From Acidimicrobiaceae bacterium (lineage in GTDB: Bacteria > Actinomycetota > Acidimicrobiia > Acidimicrobiales > Aldehydirespiratoraceae): DNA of 64,000 nt. Below, in pieces: positions 40,460 to 47,428 of the stretch. A program made the translations under genes and the position numbers. The notes below the pieces were generated by a model. The model saw only the letters and a list, made by a program, of their open reading frames with translations. It was not told the DNA's origin and ran no database searches. The stretch lies in NCBI GenBank assembly GCA_009842325.1, contig VYFQ01000024.1:263419-327418 (forward strand), written 5' to 3'. Positions within the stretch are counted from its first letter, which is position 1. The number at the start of each line of letters is the position of its first letter.

Positions 40460-40942
40460 TTAGTCGGGCCGGTCCTTGCGGCCGCCGGCACTCGAGGGAA
40501 GGCTCGACCACGCCTCGGGGCCGCTCGCCATCCAGTCGTTGAACATGTCGACACAGGTTTGATCGTGCAGCCGCGTCGTCGAGACACCGGCCGTCGCGAG
40601 CCAGTCCAGCGCCTCGTCGGACCAGCTCTCGCTGTCGCCCACCACCACCGCACCGATGCCGAGGAATCGCACCAGTCCGGCGCAATACCAGCAGGGGGTC
40701 ATAGTGGTCACGAGGGTGGTGCCCGCGTAGTCGCTCATTGCTCCTGCGTCCCGGATGGCGACGGTCTCGGCATGGAGCAGAAAGTCCCCGTGTTGGACGT
40801 TGCCGTTGCAGCCCGCGCCCAGCACCGTGCCGTCGGCATCGACCAGAGCGGCGCCGATGGGTACTCCACCCTCGGCCAGTCCCCTCCGAGCCTGGTCGTA
40901 CGCGAGCTTCAGGAGCCCCCGTGGGTCGGGCTGCCCCGCCAC
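40460..40942 (-). CDS. Cytosine deaminase-like (yeast FCY1 type) nucleoside/base deaminase
   Basis: 160 residues, single-domain CDA fold. Zinc and catalytic residues are His57 and Glu59 (HAE) and Cys84/Cys87 (TPCWYC). The later stretch VVVGDSESWSDEALDWL with an Asp-rich C-terminal helix and a terminal W resembles yeast cytosine deaminase, which binds free bases, more than tRNA or dCMP deaminases. It likely turns cytosine or a 5-substituted cytosine into the uracil form. It lies between two dioxygenase genes (12 and 37 bases away), so all three probably work in one pathway. Confidence 0.8.
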   Translation of the reverse strand: MAGQPDPRGLLKLAYDQARRGLAEGGVPIGAALVDADGTVLGAGCNGNVQHGDFLLHAETVAIRDAGAMSDYAGTTLVTTMTPCWYCAGLVRFLGIGAVVVGDSESWSDEALDWLATAGVSTTRLHDQTCVDMFNDWMASGPEAWSSLPSSAGGRKDRPD

Positions 40943-40954
40943 CTACTAGCCCGA

Positions 40955-41950
40955 TCAGTAGATCGTCTTCTGGAGCATCGACAGGATCCACCCGCCGGAG
41001 GTGGTCGGCTCGTGGTGGGGCGGGTCGTCGGGCGACGTGCAGGTCGGGATGCACTCGATGCGAGCGTCGTAGGTCGGCTGATGGAAGAAGGCGATGGAGA
41101 TGCGGTCGCCTGTATCGCCCTCGGGCACCACCACCCGGTGCAGGGTCGACACCCAGCGGTCGTTCGTCCACGCCGCCATCAGATCACCGAGATTCACCAC
41201 GAATGAACCCGGCACGACTTGCACGTCCTCCCATGCCCCTTCGGGCGACATGATCTGCAGCCCGGGCTCTCCGTCGTGATAGAGGATGGTGAGACTCCCC
41301 CAGTCCGAGTGGGCCCCCCGCCGGAACTGACCAGGCAGGGCGGGCCGGTCCAAGGACGGGTAGTGGTTGACGGTCAGGTTGGTGATGTGGTCGGCGATCT
41401 TGTCGTCGAACCAGTGCTCGTCGAGTTCCAGCGCCAGGGCCATCAGGCTCATCAACTCAACCGCCAGGTCCTCCATCACCGCGTAGTAGGTCTCGAAGGC
41501 GTCCTTGAAGCCAGGAACCAGCTCGGCGTCGGGCCAGATGTTGGGAGCGAAGAAGCTCTCCCGGCCCTCGCGCAGCCCAGCCCGGCGGGCTATCTCGGGA
41601 TCGTCGAACCGGTTGACGGTGTACAGCTCGCACAAGTCGGGGAGGGACTCATCCTCCCGGGACAACGCGAGAGCGGACTCCTGCGAGGGAGTGAAGCCGC
41701 GGTAGACGCCGGACGGCCCCACGTACGCCCTCTTCTCCTCCTCCGGGAGGGCGAAGAACGCGCGTGAGGCGGCATCGATGCCGTTCACCGCCTCGTCGGC
41801 GATCCCGTGGCCGGTGATCACCAGGAAGCCCACGTCCTCGCAGGCCTGCCGGATGGTGTCGACCACCTCGTCTCGCCGGGGGCCGGGCTCGAACGCACCG
41901 GTCAGATCCACCAGCGGCACCCGCGAGGCGACCTTGGCTGCACTGGTCAT
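40955..41950 (-). CDS. Isopenicillin-N-synthase-like 2-oxoglutarate/Fe(II) dioxygenase (copy 2)
   Basis: 331 residues from the ATG at 41950. Iron ligands are His214, Asp216 (GAHSDWGS) and His271 (STLHRVV); Arg283 and Ser285 (RISIAFF) bind 2-oxoglutarate. It is a clear paralogue of the copy at 39409-40422, near-identical over the core (for example NLGDLMAAWTNDRW) and divergent at residues 65-105. The pair probably performs successive or alternative oxidations of related substrates. Its start lies 38 bases after the stop of the binding-protein gene. Confidence 0.88.
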   Translation of the reverse strand: MTSAAKVASRVPLVDLTGAFEPGPRRDEVVDTIRQACEDVGFLVITGHGIADEAVNGIDAASRAFFALPEEEKRAYVGPSGVYRGFTPSQESALALSREDESLPDLCELYTVNRFDDPEIARRAGLREGRESFFAPNIWPDAELVPGFKDAFETYYAVMEDLAVELMSLMALALELDEHWFDDKIADHITNLTVNHYPSLDRPALPGQFRRGAHSDWGSLTILYHDGEPGLQIMSPEGAWEDVQVVPGSFVVNLGDLMAAWTNDRWVSTLHRVVVPEGDTGDRISIAFFHQPTYDARIECIPTCTSPDDPPHHEPTTSGGWILSMLQKTIY

Positions 41951-41988
41951 GCGATCACTCCTTGCCGTCAACTCCGGCAACGGGGCTC

Positions 41989-43299
41989 TCAGAAGCCTAT
42001 GGACGGATCGATGAACTCATTGGTGTAGATGTCGGAGGCCTCAATGTCCTGAGGCACGCCCTGGAGTACGTCCTTGAGCAACTGCGTGACCCGCTCCATG
42101 CGGGCGTCATCCATGTTCCCAACGATGTCGTCGGGGCCGTTACCGACGTTGCCGAGAGCCAGCGCCGTCGCCGACGAGTACTCCATCTGGCCCGGATACA
42201 ACACCCAGAAGGATGCCAGGTCCTCAACGATCTGCAGGATCACCGCGTCGGTCGGACCAGGATCGGCGTAGTGGTCGATCACCGCCTGCTGGAAGATCGG
42301 TACCACCAGCTCCAGGCAGGGACGCAGTTCTTCTAGAACGGCGGCCCGCACGACCAGAGGCTGGGCATAGATCTCGAAGCCCGAGTCGTGGATGAGCAGG
42401 AAGTCCACCGGCTTGCCCCACTCCTCAAGCGCGTTCTCATACAGCCAAGGCTCGCTTGTGGCGAATCCCTGCTGGACGACGGCGCCGCCCTCGGCGACGA
42501 AACGGGCGGGGGATCCGTCGTAGGACGGGTCCACCTGGTCGGCGCGAAGGATGCCGGCATCCACCATGTAGTCGATGAAGACGCCTCCGGCGAAGTAGAC
42601 GACCGCGGCGTCGGACTGTCCGATGTCCGCGAAGCTGGAGAAGGAGTACGCCTCCGGGCTCCACATGAGGATCTGCGGGTTGGTGTCGAAGGGCGCAGCC
42701 ACCGCGACAGTGGGGACGATGTCCCAGGCGGCAATCTGCTCGTCGGTGTTCACGTAGCCGAAATGGATCCCCTCGTCCAGCTGCATCGTTGCGGTGGTCG
42801 GGGCGAAGCCGAGGTAGGGCCCGCCGGCTCGGATCTCAAGGTCGATTCCGGTCTCGAGCAACGGCCCGCGGTAGACGCCGTTCTCGGTGTCGAGTTCGCC
42901 CGCGTCGCCGATCAGCCGGTAGGCGTAGCCGTGCTCGGGCGACGGGAACCAGTCGGTCTGCAGCACCAGCGGATTCGGGCACGCGCCGGATAGGTCCACC
43001 GCCATCGGGTCACTCGGCTCCTCCGCGGGCATCTCTTCCGCGGGCTCTGCATCGGCGGCAGGCTCCTCCACAGCGGCCTCTGCCTCGGTGGCGTCCTCAG
43101 CCGGGGCAGCCTCCTCAGCCGGGGCGGCCTCCTCGACCTCCTCGGTGGCGTCCTCGGCGGGGGCAGCCTCCTCAGCCGGGGCAGCCTCCTCAGCCAGGGC
43201 GGCCGGTTCGGCGGGCTCCGCGGAGCCGTCCTCGGCGTCGTCGCCGCACGCGGCCGACACCAATGCCATCAACACGATCAATGCAGCGAATCGCCTCAT
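41989..43299 (-). CDS. Substrate-binding lipoprotein, NitT/TauT/NMT1-like ABC type
   Basis: 436 residues from the ATG at 43299 (GGTGGAG upstream). A signal peptide ends at the lipobox Cys18 (SAACGDD). A Glu/Ala/Pro linker (about 20-105) with an internal 19-residue duplication follows, then a periplasmic-binding fold beginning LVLQTDWFPSPEHG. The TDWFP start and later FATSEPWLYE block suit the NMT1/THI5-like group, which binds pyrimidine precursors, nitrate or sulfonates. No permease or ATPase gene is adjacent, so the transporter partner must be elsewhere. It is first in the operon with the dioxygenases and deaminase. Confidence 0.78.
   Translation of the reverse strand: MRRFAALIVLMALVSAACGDDAEDGSAEPAEPAALAEEAAPAEEAAPAEDATEEVEEAAPAEEAAPAEDATEAEAAVEEPAADAEPAEEMPAEEPSDPMAVDLSGACPNPLVLQTDWFPSPEHGYAYRLIGDAGELDTENGVYRGPLLETGIDLEIRAGGPYLGFAPTTATMQLDEGIHFGYVNTDEQIAAWDIVPTVAVAAPFDTNPQILMWSPEAYSFSSFADIGQSDAAVVYFAGGVFIDYMVDAGILRADQVDPSYDGSPARFVAEGGAVVQQGFATSEPWLYENALEEWGKPVDFLLIHDSGFEIYAQPLVVRAAVLEELRPCLELVVPIFQQAVIDHYADPGPTDAVILQIVEDLASFWVLYPGQMEYSSATALALGNVGNGPDDIVGNMDDARMERVTQLLKDVLQGVPQDIEASDIYTNEFIDPSIGF
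43084..43191. repeat. 57-base tandem duplication in the lipoprotein linker
   Basis: The segment beginning CTCGGTGGCGTCCTC at 43084 recurs at 43141; about 51 bases match with three differences. It encodes the repeated acidic linker unit EEAAPAEEAAPAEDATE of the binding protein. Shorter 18-base GCAGCCTCCTCAGCCGGG units lie inside and beyond it. The length can be expected to vary between strains. Confidence 0.75.
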
Positions 43300-43316
43300 T
43301 CTCCACCGTCCAGGTT

Positions 43317-43359
43317 TTGATTCTATGAACTTTTTGGGTTCAGAATTCAAACTAATCAA
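43317..43359. promoter_or_regulatory. AT-rich dyad region, probable operator/promoter of the dioxygenase operon
   Basis: Upstream of the binding-protein gene. Outer arms TTGATT (43317-43322) and AATCAA (43354-43359) enclose TGAAC (43326-43330) and GTTCA (43338-43342), plus the palindrome GAATTC at 43343. On the minus strand TAGAAT lies within the dyad and can serve as a -10. The neighbouring XRE-cupin gene is the obvious candidate for the binding protein. Confidence 0.5.
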
Positions 43360-43465
43360 ACACAAGGACCCCGTCAAACGGCTCCGTCGACATCCGGCCA
43401 CAGGCTGCGACAGAGCCCTGCGAATAGTGGTCGAGACGGTGATGCCGCGCGGTTCGGCACCGATC

Positions 43466-44038
43466 TCAGCTACCCCGGGGATCCTCTCTGGCCGTCACGA
43501 GGTAGACGATTGCCTCCTCGTCACTGACTCGACGGGACCTGTGCGGCACCCGCCCGTCGTAACAGACGCAGTCCCCGGGCCGCAGCTCGATGATCTCCCC
43601 GTCGATGTCCTTCTCGACCACACCCTTGACGACCAGGAACATCTCCTCGCCCGGATGCTCGTAGTACTTGCCGAAGGTCTTGGGGAGTCCGCGAAACTCC
43701 AAGGCCGTCAGTGACCGTGCATCGCGTACCAGCGATCGAGCCGTACCCGCGGCGCGGTCGATGTCGTGGTCCACATCCCGGGGATCGTCGCCGCGGACCA
43801 GCGAGTACGGCTTTGTCTCCTCCGTCGACAGCAACGCCTGCGCTGTCGTTCCAAGGGTGCGGGCGACCCGGTGAAGAGACGTGATCCGGGGCCGAGCGAG
43901 GCCTCGCTCGAGCTGGCTGAGAAACGAGGGAGACAGCTCAGCCTTCACAGCAAGTTCCTTCAAGGACAGTCCCGCTTTGGTGCGACGGTCACGAATCTGG
44001 CGACCGAGGGCGACATCGAGATCGCGCAGGTCGCTCAT
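43466..44038 (-). CDS. XRE-family transcriptional regulator with C-terminal cupin sensor
   Basis: 190 residues. A helix-turn-helix at about 10-65 (LGRQIRDRRTKAGLSLKELA, SPSFLSQLERG) is followed by a linker and a small cupin barrel (EHPGEEMFLVVKG, LRPGDCVCYDGRVPH). The type is common next to catabolic operons, where the cupin binds the inducing small molecule. It lies on the same strand, 166 bases upstream of the binding-protein gene, with a dyad-rich region between them. It probably controls the dioxygenase/deaminase operon. Confidence 0.87.
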   Translation of the reverse strand: MSDLRDLDVALGRQIRDRRTKAGLSLKELAVKAELSPSFLSQLERGLARPRITSLHRVARTLGTTAQALLSTEETKPYSLVRGDDPRDVDHDIDRAAGTARSLVRDARSLTALEFRGLPKTFGKYYEHPGEEMFLVVKGVVEKDIDGEIIELRPGDCVCYDGRVPHRSRRVSDEEAIVYLVTAREDPRGS

Positions 44039-44179
44039 TTCTTGCCCCCGCCTTCAGCCCAGGACATCGTGTCGAAGAATCATCGGCCCGGAACCCTACA
44101 AGCCCGCGTCTGCTCTAGCGGAAGCCACGCCCGGCGCGCACCCCTCAATCAGCCGGAGACCAATGTCACAACGTCGTTC

Positions 44180-44185
44180 TAGGGT
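44180..44185 (+). promoter_or_regulatory. -10 element of the addBA operon (leaderless start)
   Basis: TAGGGT is exactly six bases before the GTG at 44192. It is the same hexamer and spacing as at 20485-20490 on the other strand. Confidence 0.6.
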
Positions 44186-44191
44186 GCGGGC

Positions 44192-47100
44192 GTGACTGTT
44201 GATCTGGTGACCACGGGTTACGGCCCGCCCGCCCATGAGGCGCTGGCAAAGGCTGTGGCACGAGCCAAGGGCGGCGACCCGCTCGCCCCGGTAACCGTCG
44301 TCGTGCCCAACCACTACGTGGGCCTAGCGGCCCGCCGGGCGCTGGGCCGCCGCACACACAACGGCACCAGGGGGACTGCCGCCGTCGCCTTCCACACCGC
44401 CTACGACCTAGCCGAGCGCCTCGGAGGGGCCGAGATGGCCGCGGAGGGGCGCCGGGGAGTGACCATGACCGTCATCGCCGCCGCGGTCCGCACCGTGCTG
44501 CGGCGCGATCCCGGGCACTTCCGGGGCGTGGAGACCCATCCGGCCACCGAGCGGGCCCTGACCCGAGCCCACCGCGAGCTGTCCGAACTCGGCGACGGGC
44601 AGCTCCGGGCGCTGGCTGCGCAGTCGCCGCGGGCTGCCGATGTGGTGAGGATCCACCGACAGGTCGCGGCCGACCTCGAAGCAGGCTTCAGCAACGAGCA
44701 GCAGCTCTCGCGGGCTGCGGTCGCGGCGGTGCGGGCCGATCCGTCCGCCGTGGCGCGCCAGCTCGGGCCGATGATCGTGTTCCTGCCGCAGAGGATCACC
44801 GACAGCCAGGCAGGCCTGCTGCGAGCGGTCGGCGAGGCGGCGGGCACGATGATCGTCGCGGGCGCGACAGGCGCCGAGGACGCTGACGCGGCGGTGGTCG
44901 CCTCGGTTGGCAGGCTCGGCGCCGAGCTCGACGCCCCGGCACGGCAGGGCGGGCGTGCCGGGGCGTCGGCCACGGTGGAGGCCCTCAGCGTCTCCGACGC
45001 GGACGACGAGGTGCGCCACGCCGTACGGGCGGTGGTCGACGCGGCCCGAGCCGGCACCCCCCTGGGGCGATGCGCCATCGTCTACGGCATCGAGAGCCCC
45101 TACGTGCGCCTGATCAGCGATGCACTCGACGCGGCCGGCATCCCGCGCTGCGGCGCCACCTCCCGAACGGTGGAGACGTCGCTGCTGGGGCGGTCGCTGC
45201 TGGACATGCTGGCCTTGAGAGATCGCGGGTTCTCCCGGCGCGTCGTGATGGCTTGGCTGGCCGGCGCTCCAGTGAGCGTCAGGCGGCCCGACCCGGATGC
45301 CGGCGGACCTGACGGCGAGGCCGGTGGCGACGGGCCGGCGGCTCGCCACAGATGGCAGGGAGTGCCGAGCGCGGCATGGGAGCGGGAGGCCCGAGCCGCC
45401 CGGGTGGAGTCCGGGATCGACAGCTGGAGGCGCAGGCTCACCCGGTACGCCGAGGACTGCACCGCCGAGGCCGACCATCACTCCGCCGACGAGGAGCAGG
45501 CATGGCGCGGCGACCGGCACCGGCGCAGCGCAGAGCGCTCCCGGGAGCTGCTGAGCTTCATCGAGGAGCTCCACGCCGACCTGGACCCCCGCCCGGCGCC
45601 GCGCACCTGGGCAGAGCTGGCCGGCTGGTGCCAGAAGCTGATCCAGAAGTACCTCGGCGGGCGGCTGCGCCGGAGCTGGCCGGACGAGGAGCGGCAGATG
45701 GCCGAGCGGGTGGATCGCGCCGTCAGCCGTCTCGGAGACCTCGACGGCACCGACGACGAACCGTCGGTGGACGCCTTCGGGCGGGCGCTGCGGCTCGAGT
45801 TGGAGGGCGCCGCGCACCGGCACGGGCACCTCGGCTCAGGCGTGCTGGTCGGCCCGGTCGGCCTGGCCCTCGGGCTGGAGCTCGACCTGGCCGTCGTGTG
45901 CGGCATGGCCGAGGGAACCTTCCCCGCCCGCCGCAACGACGACGCCCTGTTGCCGGACCGGGAGCGGCTGGTGGCCGGCGGCGACCTGCCCGCCAGGGCC
46001 GAGCGTCCCGGAGACGACCACCGGGAGCTGCTGGCGGTCGTGGCCGCCGCGGGGCGGTCGCTGCTGCTGCACCCCCGCGGCGACCTCCGCCGGGCCGCGG
46101 ACCGGTCGCCGAGCCGGTGGCTGACCGAGGAGGCGGGCGAAGCCGACCCGGTGCCGTCGTTCGTGGCCGGGCTGCGCCGCACCGGGTTCCCGGCCCACGC
46201 CCAGGAGTACGACACCCGGTGCGTGCTCGACTGGCACGACGCCCGCGCCCGCACCGCGAGCGGATGGAGCGAGCTGACCCGGATTCCAGGCGTGCGACAG
46301 CGCCCGGAGCTGCTGCGGGGCATCGAGCTGCGCCGGGCCCGCATGTCGTCGAGGCTCACCCGGTTCGACGGCAACCTGCCGGCCGGCGACCTCCGGGGGA
46401 CCGTTCTGGCCCACCCGGCCGGCGGCACCGAGACGACCTCCGCCTCCCGGCTGGAGATGTGGGCCGGGTGCCCCCACGCCTACTTCATGCGCCACGTCCT
46501 GAGGGTCGAGGCCATCGACGACGCCGACGACGAGCATCGCATCAGCCCGCTGGAGCGCGGCAGCCTCGTGCACCGGATCCTCGAGCGCTGGCTGGCCGAG
46601 GCCATTGCCGACGGCGCCGTGCCCGCGCCCAAGGTGCGCTGGCCCGAGTCGTGGCGGACCCACCTGCTCGCCGTCGGGGAGGAGGAGTGCGACCGGCTGG
46701 CGGCCCGGGGCCTGGTCGGGCGCCGCCTCTACTGGCAGCACGACCGCCGCCAGATCCTCGCCGACCTCGTCCGCTTCCTCGACTTCGACGACGAGCAGCG
46801 GGCCCGCTACCGATCGCAGCCCGTGGCGGTGGAGCTCGGCTTCGGGATGCCCCACAGCGCGAGCGGTCCCGTCCGTGTCGAGATCGGCGATGGGCGGTCG
46901 ATGAACGTTCGGGGGTCGATCGACCGGGTCGAAGCGACCCCGCACGGCGGCCTGCTGGTGGTCGACTACAAGACGGGCTCGTCCCGCGCCTACGAGAAGC
47001 TCGGCCCCGACGACCCGACCCTGGGAGGTCACCGGCTCCAACTCGTTCTCTACGACCTCGCGGCCCGCAGCCTGCTCGACGTCGCGGACACAGCCGACGG

Positions 47101-47428
47101 GCACGGCGCCTACTGGTTCGTGTCGGCCAAGGGGCAGTTCAGCGATGTCGGCTACGCCACCAACGCCGCCCGCCGGCAGGTTCTCAAGGCGGTGAACGCC
47201 ATCGTCGACGGGGTCGGCGACGGCCTGTTCCCGCTGCACCCCGACGAGCCGGTGTGGCGGCCGTGGGTCCCGTGCGACTACTGCGACCCCGACGGCATGG
47301 GCACACGCGACCAATGGCGCGACTTCCAGCGCAAGCGTGACGATCCGGCCCTGGCCCGCTACCTCGACCTGGTGGATCCCGGCCGCGAACGCTCCGAGGC
47401 CGCCCAGAGCGCCGGAGCGCCGCGATGA
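44192..47428 (+). CDS. addB: AddB-like PD-(D/E)XK nuclease subunit of the recombination helicase-nuclease
   Basis: 1078 residues. The N-terminus (VVVPNHYVGLAARRAL) is the actinobacterial AddB/RexB type with no intact Walker A, so it should act as a Chi-scanning structural half. The C-terminal nuclease domain begins ETTSASRLEMWAGCPHAYF, with catalytic VVDYKTG and a downstream Gln-rich LQLVLYDL helix. Of the four Fe-S cysteines usual in AddB, one (WAGC) and a CDYC pair are seen; the fourth, expected six residues later, is replaced (DPDGMG). With AddA it trims double-strand ends for RecA. It overlaps addA by four bases. Confidence 0.85.
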   Translation: MTVDLVTTGYGPPAHEALAKAVARAKGGDPLAPVTVVVPNHYVGLAARRALGRRTHNGTRGTAAVAFHTAYDLAERLGGAEMAAEGRRGVTMTVIAAAVRTVLRRDPGHFRGVETHPATERALTRAHRELSELGDGQLRALAAQSPRAADVVRIHRQVAADLEAGFSNEQQLSRAAVAAVRADPSAVARQLGPMIVFLPQRITDSQAGLLRAVGEAAGTMIVAGATGAEDADAAVVASVGRLGAELDAPARQGGRAGASATVEALSVSDADDEVRHAVRAVVDAARAGTPLGRCAIVYGIESPYVRLISDALDAAGIPRCGATSRTVETSLLGRSLLDMLALRDRGFSRRVVMAWLAGAPVSVRRPDPDAGGPDGEAGGDGPAARHRWQGVPSAAWEREARAARVESGIDSWRRRLTRYAEDCTAEADHHSADEEQAWRGDRHRRSAERSRELLSFIEELHADLDPRPAPRTWAELAGWCQKLIQKYLGGRLRRSWPDEERQMAERVDRAVSRLGDLDGTDDEPSVDAFGRALRLELEGAAHRHGHLGSGVLVGPVGLALGLELDLAVVCGMAEGTFPARRNDDALLPDRERLVAGGDLPARAERPGDDHRELLAVVAAAGRSLLLHPRGDLRRAADRSPSRWLTEEAGEADPVPSFVAGLRRTGFPAHAQEYDTRCVLDWHDARARTASGWSELTRIPGVRQRPELLRGIELRRARMSSRLTRFDGNLPAGDLRGTVLAHPAGGTETTSASRLEMWAGCPHAYFMRHVLRVEAIDDADDEHRISPLERGSLVHRILERWLAEAIADGAVPAPKVRWPESWRTHLLAVGEEECDRLAARGLVGRRLYWQHDRRQILADLVRFLDFDDEQRARYRSQPVAVELGFGMPHSASGPVRVEIGDGRSMNVRGSIDRVEATPHGGLLVVDYKTGSSRAYEKLGPDDPTLGGHRLQLVLYDLAARSLLDVADTADGHGAYWFVSAKGQFSDVGYATNAARRQVLKAVNAIVDGVGDGLFPLHPDEPVWRPWVPCDYCDPDGMGTRDQWRDFQRKRDDPALARYLDLVDPGRERSEAAQSAGAPR

